This document shows positions 1 through 9,113 of a stretch of 64,000 nt of DNA, in pieces. Numbering within the stretch: the stretch's first letter is position 1; each line of letters opens with the position of its first letter. Both the position numbers and the translations under genes were made by a program. The stretch is from Chloroflexota bacterium (lineage in GTDB: Bacteria; Chloroflexota; Anaerolineae; Anaerolineales; Villigracilaceae), in the NCBI GenBank assembly GCA_016234535.1, contig JACRBH010000148.1:1-64000 (forward strand), in the 5' to 3' direction. A model generated the notes under the pieces. The model was not told the DNA's origin, made no database searches, and saw only the letters and a program-made list of their open reading frames with translations.

Positions 1-126
1 CACAAACGACACAGGCGGTAGTCCGTTGCGCCGCTCTTAATAGAATGACGCATCTGGGTATGCCGCAATCTTACAAGGCTACCTAACCTACCGAGATGGA
101 CGGGCAGATTCCGCCTCCTTCTCGAT
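1..126. other. window edge, no supported gene
   Basis: The stretch left of rfbH holds no ORF that I can support. On the minus strand an ATG near position 53 opens a frame running off the window edge, which could be the start of the next gene of the glycan cluster. It has no visible ribosome binding site, and only 17 codons can be read. Confidence 0.3.
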
Positions 127-1455
127 TTATGCACCAAAGCCAGAACCTTTTGCAAAATCATGAATCACTTCAATCACATAATTGAGCATCGCTTTCGTTA
201 GGCCGGGGAAAACCCCAATCCAGAACACATTGTTCATAATGAAATCGGTATTTGCCAGCGGACTCGCAACGCGATATTGAAAATCACGATAAGCAGGCTG
301 ACGTACCAGATTGCCGCCAAAGAGCAAACGTGTCGCAACTTTCCGACTCTCAAGAAATTGCACAAGTTGATTGCGTGTAAAGGGTGCGTCCGCGCAAACA
401 GCTATTGGAAACCCAAACCAGCTTGGCTCACTGTTTGACGTAGCTTGAGGGAGTATCAAATACCCCTGAAGGTCTTGAAGGCTCTCACGCAAATAAGAAA
501 AATTGACTCGTCGCGCTTCGATAAAGCCCTCGAGTTTTTGCATTTGAGCAAGACCAACTGCAGCCTGCATGTCAGTGGCCTTTAAGTTGTAACCAATGTG
601 TGAATAGGTATATTTGTGATCGTAACCATAAGGCAGGCCGCCAAGTTGATGTTCAAACCGTTTGCCGCAGGTATTATCCTTGCCGGGTTCACACCAACAA
701 TCACGCCCCCAATCACGGAAGGATTCGGCAAGGGTTTTTAATTTAGGTGTACTTGTTATTACCGCGCCGCCTTCGCCCATTGTGATATGGTGCGCCGGAT
801 AAAAACTTGTGGTCGCCAATGCGCCAAATGTGCCAACCTTTTGTCCATTGTATGTCGCGCCGACTGCATCACAACAATCTTCGATTAACCAAAGATCGTG
901 TCTGCGCGCAAACTCATTCACTGCTTCAAGATCAAACGGATTGCCGAGCGTGTGCGCGATCATGATGGCGCGCGCGCGCGGACTGAGCGCAGATTCGAGG
1001 TAACTCACATCCACGTTGTAAGTTGGGATTTGAACGTCAACAAAAACAGGGATCAAATTATTTTGAATGATCGGATTGACAGTCGTTGGAAAACCCGCCG
1101 CGACAGTAATCACTTCATCACCGGGTCTTAATGCCTTGTCGCCAAGCTGTGGTGAAGTGAGGCAGGATAACGCCACCAAGTTTGCAGATGAACCGGAGTT
1201 AACCAGAATTGCGTTCCTCACCCCCATAAATTTTGAAAATTCTTTTTGGAATTCATCCGCGAACCTGCCCGTGGTCAGCCAGAAATCAAGGGACGAATCC
1301 ACAAGGTGCTGCATTTCAATCTCGTCAAAAACTTTCCCTGAAACTGGCACGGGCGATTCGCCCGGAATAAATTCGCGCTGTGAAAAGGCCTCTTCAAAAT
1401 ATTCGGCAGTGAGCGCACGGATCTGCGCGCGGAGTTCTTCAGCTCTTGTGTTCAT
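127..1455 (-). CDS. rfbH: CDP-4-keto-6-deoxy-D-glucose 3-dehydrase (RfbH/E1-type, PLP and [2Fe-2S])
   Basis: Removes the C3 hydroxyl of CDP-4-keto-6-deoxyglucose on the route to CDP-3,6-dideoxyhexoses found in O-antigen-like surface glycans. It belongs to the DegT/DnrJ/EryC1/StrS aminotransferase fold but does not transaminate. In the sequence, the position of the PLP-binding lysine reads [14 protein letters not shown] (about residues 217-230), with the histidine typical of E1/RfbH in place of Lys. The stretch [16 protein letters not shown] carries cysteines expected to hold the 2Fe-2S cluster. The ORF track begins 9 codons earlier, but MNTRAEEL at 1455 is the usual family start and overlaps the end of rfbG by 17 bases, indicating translational coupling. 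Length 442 aa, normal for the family. The following epimerase, reductase or transferase genes would lie left of the window. Confidence 0.93.
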   Translation of the reverse strand: MNTRAEELRAQIRALTAEYFEEAFSQREFIPGESPVPVSGKVFDEIEMQHLVDSSLDFWLTTGRFADEFQKEFSKFMGVRNAILVNSGSSANLVALSCLTSPQLGDKALRPGDEVITVAAGFPTTVNPIIQNNLIPVFVDVQIPTYNVDVSYLESALSPRARAIMIAHTLGNPFDLEAVNEFARRHDLWLIEDCCDAVGATYNGQKVGTFGALATTSFYPAHHITMGEGGAVITSTPKLKTLAESFRDWGRDCWCEPGKDNTCGKRFEHQLGGLPYGYDHKYTYSHIGYNLKATDMQAAVGLAQMQKLEGFIEARRVNFSYLRESLQDLQGYLILPQATSNSEPSWFGFPIAVCADAPFTRNQLVQFLESRKVATRLLFGGNLVRQPAYRDFQYRVASPLANTDFIMNNVFWIGVFPGLTKAMLNYVIEVIHDFAKGSGFGA

Positions 1456-2440
1456 GAGTAAAAAATTTCCTGTACCAGTCAATTGTTAAAGCAAGACCTT
1501 GTTCCAAATTGAAAAGGGGCATCCATTTTAATACACGCCGCGCTTTTTCAGCACTGAGGTACTGATGAAGGATTTCATTGCTGGTCTCGTTCAGGATTTC
1601 AGGCCGATGATTGGAATCCATCAGCTGGATAACTTTCTCCACGATCTCCCGCACTGTGGTCTGAATCTCATTCGAGAAGTTGAAAGCCTGCCCTTTGAGT
1701 TCAGTCCGAACCGCGAGCTGCTCGGCGAGAAGCATATAAGCGGCTGCTCCATCCTCGACATAAAAAAAATCGCGGATGTATTCTCCATCCGAGCGGATGA
1801 TCGGAGCCTGTCCGCGCAGGATGGATCGAATGGTACCGGGGATGATTCGATTCCAGTTCAAATCGCCACCGCCATAAAAGTTGCCACAACGAGTAATGGA
1901 AACAGGCAAACCATAGCTTTTGGCATAAGCGCTCGCAATCAAATCAGCCGCGGATTTGCTCACATCATAAGGATGCTGCCCCTGCAAAGGAGTATCTTCG
2001 TTATAAGGCAACACTACCTGATCTCCATAGGCTTTATCTGACGAAGCCATTACGATCTGCCTGACCTTTGAACTGCGGCGGCAGGCCTCCAGGAGATTCC
2101 ACGTTCCGGCGATATTCGTCTCAAATGTTGAAATCGGGTTACGATTCGCAATCGTGACAATGGTTTGCGCGGCAAGATGAAGAACAGTGTCAATTTCAAA
2201 CTCCCCCAACGCGCGTTCAAGCAAACCGCGGTCGCGAACATCTCCACGCACAACCTTCACGCGTTCGATTAAACGTGTGCGGACAAGTTCACTTTGCGGA
2301 ACCCAATCACGTACCAGACAAACCACATCCGCGCCCGCATCAACCAGTCTCTGGATAAGCCATGAGCCGACCAGTCCTGTTCCACCGGTGACAAAGGTGG
2401 GGCGGTCCCGCCAGAAAATTTTATCTACCATATTTTCCAT
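1439..2440 (-). CDS. rfbG: CDP-glucose 4,6-dehydratase
   Basis: Short-chain dehydrogenase/reductase of the extended type that converts CDP-D-glucose to CDP-4-keto-6-deoxy-D-glucose, the second step of CDP-deoxyhexose synthesis. The Rossmann motif [11 protein letters not shown] lies near the N-terminus, and a YDVSKSAAD segment gives the YxxxK catalytic pair. The extended ORF starts at 2503, but homologues begin around [18 protein letters not shown] chose MENMVDK at 2440, which overlaps the rfbF stop by 16 bases; the ATG at 2431 is an equally possible start. 333 aa, close to the family length. It sits between rfbF and rfbH with overlapping ends, so the three genes form one transcription and translation unit. 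Confidence 0.93.
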   Translation of the reverse strand: MENMVDKIFWRDRPTFVTGGTGLVGSWLIQRLVDAGADVVCLVRDWVPQSELVRTRLIERVKVVRGDVRDRGLLERALGEFEIDTVLHLAAQTIVTIANRNPISTFETNIAGTWNLLEACRRSSKVRQIVMASSDKAYGDQVVLPYNEDTPLQGQHPYDVSKSAADLIASAYAKSYGLPVSITRCGNFYGGGDLNWNRIIPGTIRSILRGQAPIIRSDGEYIRDFFYVEDGAAAYMLLAEQLAVRTELKGQAFNFSNEIQTTVREIVEKVIQLMDSNHRPEILNETSNEILHQYLSAEKARRVLKWMPLFNLEQGLALTIDWYRKFFTHEHKS

Positions 2441-3192
2441 GGGGCATTTCCATCCTGCCAGAGTCTTTCCAATTGATTCACATCGCGCAAGGTATCCATA
2501 CATTGCCAGAAATCGGTATGTTGATACGCTGCCAACTGTCCCTCGGCAACCAACTTTTCCATGGGAGAAGTTTCCCAGGGAGTAACATAATCAGGAATGT
2601 AGTTTGCAATCTCAGGCTCCAGAACAAAATATCCACCGCTGATCCAGCCTTCACCAGTGTGCGGTTTTTCGGTGAAGTAAGCTACAAAATTTTCATTAAT
2701 TCCCAAGCCTCCAAAACGGGCCGGGGGGCGCACCGCTGTCACAGTAGCAAGCCGCCCCTGCTGCTGGTGATAATTCACCAGGTCATTTATGTTTATGTTG
2801 GAAACACCGTCTCCATAAGTCATCATAAATGTCTCGTTGCCAATGAATTCCGCAACTTTTTTCACACGTCCACCTGTGCTGCTATCCAGCCCGGTATCCA
2901 GCAGGTGGACTACCCAATCTTCGCTCCGCCCATTATGGATTTCCACAGTCCCAGTTTTTAAATTGACCGTCAGGTCATGGGAGCGATAGTGATAATTCAA
3001 AAAATAATCCTTGATGATCTCGCCTTTATATCCCAGCGCTATAACAAATTCCTTATATCCAAAAGACGCGTAAATATTCATAATGTGCCAAAGGATCGGC
3101 TTCCCGCCCACTTCGACCATCGGCTTTGGTTTTACGGTTGTCTCTTCAGATAAACGCGTCCCAAGTCCGCCCGCAAGAATGGCAACTTTCAT
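2425..3192 (-). CDS. rfbF: glucose-1-phosphate cytidylyltransferase
   Basis: Makes CDP-glucose from CTP and glucose-1-phosphate, the entry step for CDP-6-deoxyhexoses. The N-terminus [18 protein letters not shown] is the nucleotidyltransferase signature, followed by [17 protein letters not shown] and later MTYGDGVSN, with the metal-binding Asp. Full length at 255 aa. It is the first gene of the rfbFGH operon, preceded by AAAGGA as ribosome binding site and by a promoter-like TATAAT at about 3231-3226. The same three-gene order is known from paratose, tyvelose and abequose clusters in enterobacteria. Which final sugar is made here cannot be told from the window. Confidence 0.95.
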   Translation of the reverse strand: MKVAILAGGLGTRLSEETTVKPKPMVEVGGKPILWHIMNIYASFGYKEFVIALGYKGEIIKDYFLNYHYRSHDLTVNLKTGTVEIHNGRSEDWVVHLLDTGLDSSTGGRVKKVAEFIGNETFMMTYGDGVSNININDLVNYHQQQGRLATVTAVRPPARFGGLGINENFVAYFTEKPHTGEGWISGGYFVLEPEIANYIPDYVTPWETSPMEKLVAEGQLAAYQHTDFWQCMDTLRDVNQLERLWQDGNAPWKIW

Positions 3193-3225
3193 AAGAATGG
3201 ATTCCTTTCAACAGTAGATGGTCTG

Positions 3226-3253
3226 ATTATACATGCTGAACTGCAAAGAACAA
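3226..3253 (-). promoter_or_regulatory. putative sigma70-type promoter of rfbFGH
   Basis: Read on the minus strand, TTGTTC is followed after 16 bases by a perfect TATAAT, about 35 bases before the rfbF start. The -35 part overlaps the terminator hairpin of hppA. Inferred from consensus only. Confidence 0.5.
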
Positions 3254-3284
3254 AAAAGACCCGTCATTTCTGGCGGGTCTTTTC
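3252..3284 (-). terminator. intrinsic terminator of hppA
   Basis: AAAAGACCCG and its complement CGGGTCTTTT form a 10-bp stem with a 10-base loop and, on the minus strand, a following run of T. It starts 11 bases after the hppA stop codon. Confidence 0.85.
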
Positions 3285-3294
3285 GTTTTGGAAA

Positions 3295-5712
3295 CTACTT
3301 CTTTTTACTCTTGCCAGCAGGTTTCACTTCCACAGCCGCTGCCATTGACGGTGCTGGAGCCTTGGAACGCATTACAGCCCATCCAAGTAGGGCCAACAGA
3401 AGCAAACCAACAAACCAGACGGCAAGCTGCACTCCGCCGCTCGCACCAGCATATTGCACCACGATCGGGGCAATAATCACTGCGACCAGATTTACAACTT
3501 TGATCATCGGATTGAGGGCAGGACCGGCAGTATCTTTGAATGGATCGCCGACCGTGTCACCTACCACACCAGCCTTGTGACGATCAGAGCCTTTGCCAAG
3601 ATTCTTGGCGGGATCTTTCGGTTCATCTTCGATCAATTTCTTGGCATTATCCCATGCGCCGCCGGAGTTGTTGAGGAACACAGCCAACAACTGACCAGAA
3701 ACAATAATGCCTGCGAGGAAACCGCCAAGCGCCTCAACTTGCAAGAATAAGCCAACAACGATCGGAGTCACAATACCGAGGAGTGCCAGTGAAACCAATT
3801 CCTTCTGCGCGGCAGTTGTTGAAATTTCAACGGCCTGTTTGTAATCTGGCTTGACCTTGCCTTCAAGCACACCCAATTTAAATTGACGGCGCACTTCCAA
3901 AACAATGAGGGAGGCCGCGCGGCTTACAGCTTGAATAGCAAATGAAGAGAAAAGCCACGGCAAAGCGCCGCCGATCAGCATACCCACAAATACCTGCGGA
4001 ACATCCACGCGGATGCCGACTTCAGTGATGAATTTTTCAAAGGGAGCAACATTGCCAAGGGCAACAGCGGCTGCATTCGCGGCCTTTTGCGCGCGTTCCA
4101 CATCCACAAGGAATGAACCAAAAAGTGAAACTGCCGCAATGACAGCGGAACCAATCGCGACACCTTTTGTAATTGCCTTTGTGGTGTTGCCAACTGCATC
4201 GAGGTCTGCCATGATTTGCTGAGCATCTTTGGTGGCCTTATCTGTTTTACCAGACCAGGACATTTCGCCGATACCGTTCGCGTTATCCGCAATCGGACCA
4301 AACGAATCCATGGCTACGTTGTTACCAGTGAGGGTCAACATACCAATACCAGTCATTGCAACACCGTACAAAATGAAAGTTGCACGTTCCACACCATCAA
4401 CACCGGGAATGGAGCCGAAAATAAAGATGGAAGCAATGATCGTTATGGCAATTACAAGCACTGACCAAACAGACGACTCAAAACCCAGCGAAATACCATT
4501 CAAGATCAACGTGGCAGGACCGGTATCCGCGGACTTCTTGACATCATTTACAGGTGCAGCATGTGTGCCGGTGAAATATTCCGTCAAGCGGTCAATCACA
4601 ATGGCAAGCAAAACACCAACGCCAACGGCGGTCGGCAGGCGCCACCAGCCGCCCCATTGATTCATCGCATCTGTATTCAAATACAGGAAGCCAGCAATGA
4701 AGAACAGCGCAGCCGAAATGGTGGCCGAAGTTAGGAAGCCGCTAAAAATAGCCTTCATGGCATCTTCACTCTTGCCAGTTTTGCCAGCCTTCACAAAGTA
4801 TGTACCAATGATGGATGAAAGCACGCCGATACCGCGCACCATCAACGGGAAAATGATCCACTCAAGGCGGCCGGTCGTGTGCCAGAGGGCCAGACCAAGA
4901 ATCAGGCCCGAAACGATCGTTACTTCATAGGATTCGAAAATGTCGGCGGCCATACCAGCACAGTCGCCGACGTTATCCCCGACGAGGTCAGCGATCACAG
5001 CGGGATTTCTCGGATCATCCTCAGGGATGCCTGCTTCCACTTTACCGACCAGATCAGCGCCGACGTCTGCCGCCTTCGTGAAGATACCGCCGCCCACACG
5101 CATGAACAGCGCGAGAAGCGTACCGCCAAAACCAAAGCCAAGCAAAGCATCGGGGGCGGCAATACCGAGGATAATAAAAATGATGGTTCCGCCAAGGAGG
5201 CCGAGACCATCAGTTAACATTCCAGTAATTGTGCCTGCGCGATAAGCGATGCGAAGCGCTTCGCCGAATGACCTCTTTGACGCTGAGGCCACACGCACAT
5301 TGGCTTCGACAGCCATACGCATGCCAAGTTGACCAACCGTCAGCGAGAAGCCTGCGCCCATAATGAAAGCGAGGCCGCGCGCAATTCCAATCCACAACTT
5401 GAGCTGAGCATCATTCAAGCCTTGAAAGCGTTCCTGCGCTTCAGGAGAAGGTGGAACAACATACACAGACAGGAACAAAGCCACGGTCAGTACCGCGATC
5501 AATGGCAGGATGGAGCGAAACTGCTTTTGCAGATAGGCATTCGCGCCATCTTTAATCGCATTCCAAACTTCCTGCATTTTCTCTGTGCCTTTGTCTTCTC
5601 CCAAAATTTGGGAGCGAAGAACGAGCGCATACAAAAGACCGACAATGGCAATGCCAAATACGACCCAGATTGCGACCGCTTCAAAATCTTGAAGTCCTTG
5701 CATATAATACAT
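3295..5712 (-). CDS. hppA: K+-independent proton-pumping membrane pyrophosphatase
   Basis: Integral membrane pyrophosphatase that couples PPi hydrolysis to H+ export. The PPi-binding signature DVGADLVGK lies at about residues 216-224 and DNVGDCAGMAADIFESYEV follows; a second acidic site sits near the C-terminus (GDTVGDPFKDTAGPALNPM). Hydrophobic segments run through the whole 805-aa protein (about 16 expected in the family). The diagnostic stretch GNTTKAITKG has Lys where K+-dependent enzymes have Ala, so this should be the K+-independent, H+-pumping class. The ORF begins at 5796, but MYYMQGLQ at 5712 has a good GGAAGG ribosome binding site and fits the family N-terminus. It is transcribed alone, divergently from the Fe-S carrier gene, from a near-consensus promoter. 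Confidence 0.95.
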   Translation of the reverse strand: MYYMQGLQDFEAVAIWVVFGIAIVGLLYALVLRSQILGEDKGTEKMQEVWNAIKDGANAYLQKQFRSILPLIAVLTVALFLSVYVVPPSPEAQERFQGLNDAQLKLWIGIARGLAFIMGAGFSLTVGQLGMRMAVEANVRVASASKRSFGEALRIAYRAGTITGMLTDGLGLLGGTIIFIILGIAAPDALLGFGFGGTLLALFMRVGGGIFTKAADVGADLVGKVEAGIPEDDPRNPAVIADLVGDNVGDCAGMAADIFESYEVTIVSGLILGLALWHTTGRLEWIIFPLMVRGIGVLSSIIGTYFVKAGKTGKSEDAMKAIFSGFLTSATISAALFFIAGFLYLNTDAMNQWGGWWRLPTAVGVGVLLAIVIDRLTEYFTGTHAAPVNDVKKSADTGPATLILNGISLGFESSVWSVLVIAITIIASIFIFGSIPGVDGVERATFILYGVAMTGIGMLTLTGNNVAMDSFGPIADNANGIGEMSWSGKTDKATKDAQQIMADLDAVGNTTKAITKGVAIGSAVIAAVSLFGSFLVDVERAQKAANAAAVALGNVAPFEKFITEVGIRVDVPQVFVGMLIGGALPWLFSSFAIQAVSRAASLIVLEVRRQFKLGVLEGKVKPDYKQAVEISTTAAQKELVSLALLGIVTPIVVGLFLQVEALGGFLAGIIVSGQLLAVFLNNSGGAWDNAKKLIEDEPKDPAKNLGKGSDRHKAGVVGDTVGDPFKDTAGPALNPMIKVVNLVAVIIAPIVVQYAGASGGVQLAVWFVGLLLLALLGWAVMRSKAPAPSMAAAVEVKPAGKSKKK

Positions 5713-5767
5713 GTGGGGTAAGTCCTTCCGAAGAATTTTAGGATAGGCTCGCGCCTTAAGCAGGGGG

Positions 5768-5796
5768 ATTTTACAGGCGCAGAGACAATGTGTCAA
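5768..5796 (-). promoter_or_regulatory. hppA promoter
   Basis: On the minus strand TTGACA is followed by a 17-base spacer and TAAAAT, about 55 bases before the chosen hppA start. A strong sigma70-like match. Confidence 0.7.
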
Positions 5797-5822
5797 GAAA
5801 AAGAGGTTGATTCACATAAACG

Positions 5823-5851
5823 TTGACATTCTGTCTCTAATTTGATAATAT
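5823..5851 (+). promoter_or_regulatory. promoter of the HesB/IscA gene
   Basis: TTGACA, a 17-base spacer and TAATAT lie 35 bases upstream of the start codon, with AAGGAG as ribosome binding site in between. Divergent from the hppA promoter. Confidence 0.75.
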
Positions 5852-5886
5852 CTATCCAATTCTGCTCCACCAAATAAGGAGAACAC

Positions 5887-6279
5887 ATGTTACAAGAATT
5901 GGACGTTCAAACAATTACCCTAACATCAGCAGCTTCAAAAGCAGTTCAAGACATTTTAAATGAGCGCAAGCTTGAAGGCTATGCTCTTCGAGTTTACGTT
6001 GCCGGCGGCGGATGTGGATGTTCCGGCGTGAATTTTGGTATGGCTCTGGATAACAATATTCAGGATGTGGATACAACCTTCGAGGCCAATGGCGTAAAAC
6101 TTGTAGTGGACCAAACCTCAATTGACTACCTGCGCGGTGCAACAATTGATTTCATAAATGATCCACAACATGGGGCTGGCTTTGCAGTCAACAGCCCGAA
6201 TGCCAAAAAGCAATCCCACGAACACGGCGAAGAAGGTTGCTGCGGCGGTGGCGGCGGTTCCTGTTCCTGCCAAAATTAA
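5887..6279 (+). CDS. HesB/IscA/ErpA-type iron-sulfur carrier with Gly/Cys-rich tail
   Basis: A-type carrier that passes Fe-S clusters from a scaffold to target proteins in the cytoplasm. The fold is recognisable: ITLTSAASKAVQDIL at the N-terminus, GGGCGCSGVNFGMAL with the first conserved Cys, and DQTSIDYLRGATIDF. In the canonical family the second and third Cys form a CGC motif soon after NP.A. Here that position reads NSPNAKKQSHEHGEE, and the cysteines come later in a tail of Gly, Cys and His (GCCGGGGGSCSCQN). The protein is 130 aa, somewhat longer than the usual 105-120. It has its own promoter and terminator, with no isc or suf genes nearby. The class is clear; the exact subfamily (IscA, ErpA, SufA) is not. 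Confidence 0.88.
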   Translation: MLQELDVQTITLTSAASKAVQDILNERKLEGYALRVYVAGGGCGCSGVNFGMALDNNIQDVDTTFEANGVKLVVDQTSIDYLRGATIDFINDPQHGAGFAVNSPNAKKQSHEHGEEGCCGGGGGSCSCQN

Positions 6280-6293
6280 CTTAATGGTTTTTA

Positions 6294-6326
6294 AAAAAAT
6301 GACCGGGTTTTCTCGGTCATTTTTTA
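6294..6326 (+). terminator. intrinsic terminator (probably bidirectional)
   Basis: AAAAATGACCG and CGGTCATTTTT form a stem around an 8-base loop, 14 bases after the Fe-S carrier stop codon and before the convergent SH3b-like gene. T-runs occur on both strands, so it can serve both genes. Confidence 0.85.
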
Positions 6327-6362
6327 TTTAACTTGCCCATGCTTCATGAATATTTCAATAAA

Positions 6363-6992
6363 TCATCTTCCTCGCAGGAAGGATATCAAAGCACCCAATG
6401 CTCCAACAAAGCCAAAACCAAAGATCAGCAATCCAACCGGCATTCGTCCAACCGCCTCTGTGTTTTCACTAAATGTCACTACGACGAGTGGAGCGGGGGG
6501 TGTGAAAGTTGGCAATCGGGTTGGGATGGACGGTGAACTAAACGCGGCGACCAAGGTCGGGTCTATATCCACAATCGTCGTTGATGCTGGTGTTGGCGTG
6601 GAAGGTGCAACCAAGGGCGGCAGCGGACCTGCTTTTACTATTTTTACATACGGCGCATAAACCCAGGCCCTGGAATTTAGCACGCCAGGGTAGTAGATTT
6701 GTATCCAGGACTGATCCTCAGAGTAGCCATAGGCCGGTATTTCCTGCCCTGCCAGCAACACCCCAATGGCCGGATATAAAAATTCGCTTGGGCCTGAATA
6801 AACATTGATCTGAAGCAGATCAAGAAAAACGCCAACGATCGCGCCGGACGGCGTGCCTGTAACCGTCGGAATGGAGCCTGTCGGCTGCTGTGCCAGCGCC
6901 GTGGAATGCAACGGCGAATAAACCGTGAGCACAAGCCCAAGGATGATGAATGTCACAAAAATAACAAGTTGTGCTTTTCGAGTGGGGAGCAT
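6363..6992 (-). CDS. membrane-anchored SH3b-like envelope protein
   Basis: Probable exported protein with an N-terminal hydrophobic segment ending in TALAQQP, a bacterial SH3-like domain (INVYSGPSEFLYPAIGVL ... WIQIYYPG ... AWVYAPYVKI), a Pro/Thr stalk, and a C-terminal hydrophobic helix with FLRGR as stop-transfer. SH3b domains often bind cell-wall or surface components; no enzyme motif is visible. It is paralogous to the next gene upstream: same layout, same phrases IDPTLVA and TRLPTFTPP. The ORF track opens at a TTG (7010); I prefer the ATG at 6992, 4 bases past the upstream stop. 209 aa. The two genes form an operon and probably a functional pair. Confidence 0.75.
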   Translation of the reverse strand: MLPTRKAQLVIFVTFIILGLVLTVYSPLHSTALAQQPTGSIPTVTGTPSGAIVGVFLDLLQINVYSGPSEFLYPAIGVLLAGQEIPAYGYSEDQSWIQIYYPGVLNSRAWVYAPYVKIVKAGPLPPLVAPSTPTPASTTIVDIDPTLVAAFSSPSIPTRLPTFTPPAPLVVVTFSENTEAVGRMPVGLLIFGFGFVGALGALISFLRGR

Positions 6993-6996
6993 TTGA

Positions 6997-7605
6997 TTAT
7001 CGACGCGCAACCAAAGAGAGCAGGAAGCCGATCAATCCCAAAGTGACGAGGGCAAGAATAATGACTGCCAATGAGACACTATCGCCGGGATTCGCGGATG
7101 TTGCTGTAATATAGTCAGGCGCGATCAATGAAGGCGGCGGGGTGAATGTTGGCAGGCGCGTGTTCGTGGGAACGACAATAAATTGAGCGGCGAGAGTCGG
7201 GTCTATGGTTGCCGTAGCAGGTGGAACAGGAGTGGGAGGCGGCCCAACTATTGGCAATGCGCCGGGAGAAACCTGCACCAGCGGCGAATAGATCCAACCC
7301 TGGTTATAAGGCGCGCCGGGATATTCGATCTTGATCCAATCTCCACCCGCAGATCTTCCGAGCGCCGGAGCCGTGTCACCGGGATATAAGATTCCAACTT
7401 TGGGATATATTGTCGAACTGGGACCCATGCGAACATTCGCAAACGGCTCATCGGACAGCACGGTGATGTATATCCCTTGAGGGGCGGGAGTGTCTGTCGG
7501 TTGCTGAGCCAGCACAAAGGTCGAAGGGGATGCAAACAATATCCAAAAAACAAAAGGGATGGTTAATTTGGCAAAGGTCAATGGGTAAAACTTGATTCGT
7601 TTCAT
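6997..7605 (-). CDS. membrane-anchored SH3b-like envelope protein (paralogue)
   Basis: 202 aa. Signal or anchor segment to about residue 34 (FVLAQQPTD), an SH3b-like domain with FANVRMGPSSTIYPKVGIL, GDWIKIEYPG and GWIYSPLVQV, a Pro-rich linker PPPTPVPPATATIDPTLAA, and a C-terminal transmembrane helix followed by ARR. The NVRxGPS...G..Y.G phrase is the typical bacterial SH3b pattern. First gene of a two-gene minus-strand unit with its paralogue 4 bases downstream. The ribosome binding site is weak. Role unknown; localisation at the outer face of the membrane is inferred from the two hydrophobic ends. Confidence 0.77.
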   Translation of the reverse strand: MKRIKFYPLTFAKLTIPFVFWILFASPSTFVLAQQPTDTPAPQGIYITVLSDEPFANVRMGPSSTIYPKVGILYPGDTAPALGRSAGGDWIKIEYPGAPYNQGWIYSPLVQVSPGALPIVGPPPTPVPPATATIDPTLAAQFIVVPTNTRLPTFTPPPSLIAPDYITATSANPGDSVSLAVIILALVTLGLIGFLLSLVARR

Positions 7606-7641
7606 TTCGTAGTTACTCTTAAGGAGAATCGCAAAGGCGAT

Positions 7642-7647
7642 TATAAT
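7642..7647 (+). promoter_or_regulatory. -10 element of a likely leaderless transcript
   Basis: A perfect TATAAT ends 7 bases before the ATG of the zinc-ribbon gene, so transcription should start at or next to the start codon. No Shine-Dalgarno sequence can fit between. Confidence 0.55.
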
Positions 7648-7654
7648 CTAAATC

Positions 7655-8239
7655 ATGGAGCGAAAAATTTATCACGGGAACATCAAGCCTGTAGATATTA
7701 CACAGGCATTGCTGGGCGAATTCAATCATGGAAACACCCGCGCCCAGACACTCGGCCAGAGCGATAAGATGATCGTGCAGATCGGGACGCGGCCCGGGGC
7801 GGAGTCTGGTGGACAAACCGCCATGACGGTGACCATCCAAAAATTAGAGGATGGCATCATGGTTGAGCTGGGTCAACAGGCCTGGTTTGGAGTTGCCGCC
7901 AGTCTGGGCATGAGCGCGATCTCGGCTTTGCGGAATCCATTTAGTTTGCTCGGGCGGCTGGATGATATTGCGCAGGATATTGAAAACCTGCAAATGAGCG
8001 AGCGCATCTGGCAGGTCATTGCGCAGGCGGCGCAGGCAGCCGGGGTATCAACTGATCTCTCCAACAAGCTCAAACGGCTTACATGCGAATTCTGCAATAC
8101 TGCCAACCCTGTCGGGGAGCCTTCCTGCATCGCGTGCGGGGCGCCTCTGGGCAACGCGCAACCAGTCACCTGCAAAAAATGCGGATACGTGGTGAAGGCA
8201 AGCGATAAAACGTGTCCAAACTGCAAGCAAGCCTTATGA
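7655..8239 (+). CDS. zinc-ribbon domain protein of unknown function
   Basis: 194 aa. The N-terminal 140 residues form an unrecognised domain with a Gly/Ala-rich amphipathic middle (QAWFGVAASLGMSAISAL). The C-terminus has two zinc ribbons: CEFCNTANPVGEPSCIACG and CKKCGYVVKASDKTCPNC. Such tandem ribbons usually act as a structural or protein-binding module. It is the first gene of the plus-strand group with two FHA proteins, mtaP and the RodA-PBP fusion, 55 bases upstream of the first FHA gene, which has its own TATAAT. The layout suggests a link with cell-envelope regulation, but no function is established from sequence. Confidence 0.75.
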   Translation: MERKIYHGNIKPVDITQALLGEFNHGNTRAQTLGQSDKMIVQIGTRPGAESGGQTAMTVTIQKLEDGIMVELGQQAWFGVAASLGMSAISALRNPFSLLGRLDDIAQDIENLQMSERIWQVIAQAAQAAGVSTDLSNKLKRLTCEFCNTANPVGEPSCIACGAPLGNAQPVTCKKCGYVVKASDKTCPNCKQAL

Positions 8240-8270
8240 ACCGAGGCCGGCTGAGAACCCAGCCGCATTC

Positions 8271-8276
8271 TATAAT
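8271..8276 (+). promoter_or_regulatory. -10 element upstream of the FhaA-like gene
   Basis: TATAAT lies 18 bases before the ATG at 8295, right after a small GC hairpin (GGCTG/CAGCC) that follows the zinc-ribbon gene. It suggests a separate promoter for the FHA-mtaP-rodA group. Confidence 0.45.
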
Positions 8277-8294
8277 GACCACATTGAGTCTAAA

Positions 8295-9113
8295 ATGAAT
8301 TTAAAAGAACTTGAAGCTCGACTGCAATCATTGGTTGAAGTGGATTTGCTAAAGGCGCTTCCTGGCAGAAATGTCGAGGATGTGATTATTCAAAAATTGG
8401 CGTCTGCGATCCAGATCAATACTTTATCAATGGATGATGGCTCATCAGTCGCGCCAGATATATATACTCTCATTGTACACCCCGACAATTCTGCCAGATG
8501 GCAGGATCAACAATTACTGGCGGTCTTGTTACATTCGATTACTACAGTTGCGCAGGAAGCAGGTTTTCGGTTTACAATATCGCCTACGATAACCGTCTCA
8601 ACTGATGAGAAAATACCCCTAAATGATGCGCAGATCGTGGCATCACATCGGATCGAAGCTATGGCTGAAACAAATGCAACACCTCTGGATACTGGAAGTC
8701 TCGAGTCTACCGGGAAACTACCTGAAAACGCTTTTCTTATCGTTGAAGGGGTAAAAGTTTTCCCATTGACTTTACCTGTGGTAAATATCGGCCGCAGGCT
8801 GGATAATCAATTAATCATTGATGATCCGCGTGTCTCGCGCAACCATGCTCAATTGCGGGCGATCAAAGGCCGTTATGTGGTTTTCGATTTGAATTCAACT
8901 GGCGGGACCTTTGTAAACGGACAACGCGCCAGCCAAAGCGTGCTGTATCCGGGAGATGTTATCTCATTGGCCGGCGTTGCGCTGATCTTCGGACAGGACA
9001 ACCCGCCTCCCCGACCAGACCTGAAATCCACCGCGCCACTACAAAACTCCACGGCAGAGCGGGCTACCGCAGTATTCAAAGATCGTTCCACAGCAAAATT
9101 CAAGAAAAAATGA
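8295..9113 (+). CDS. FhaA-like protein: DUF3662-type N-terminal domain plus FHA domain
   Basis: 272 aa. The first 120 residues (MNLKELEARLQSLVEV ... QINTLSMDDGSSVAPDIYTL) resemble the N-terminal domain of actinobacterial FhaA. An FHA phosphothreonine-binding domain follows at about residues 160-235, with the conserved GRRLDNQLIIDDPRVSRNHA and NSTGGTFVNG motifs. In mycobacteria FhaA reads Ser/Thr-kinase phosphorylation and restrains peptidoglycan synthesis. Here the gene overlaps the second FHA gene by 4 bases and lies two genes before a RodA-PBP fusion, so a similar role is inferred. No kinase or phosphatase gene is present in the window. The C-terminus is Lys/Thr rich. Confidence 0.82.
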   Translation: MNLKELEARLQSLVEVDLLKALPGRNVEDVIIQKLASAIQINTLSMDDGSSVAPDIYTLIVHPDNSARWQDQQLLAVLLHSITTVAQEAGFRFTISPTITVSTDEKIPLNDAQIVASHRIEAMAETNATPLDTGSLESTGKLPENAFLIVEGVKVFPLTLPVVNIGRRLDNQLIIDDPRVSRNHAQLRAIKGRYVVFDLNSTGGTFVNGQRASQSVLYPGDVISLAGVALIFGQDNPPPRPDLKSTAPLQNSTAERATAVFKDRSTAKFKKK

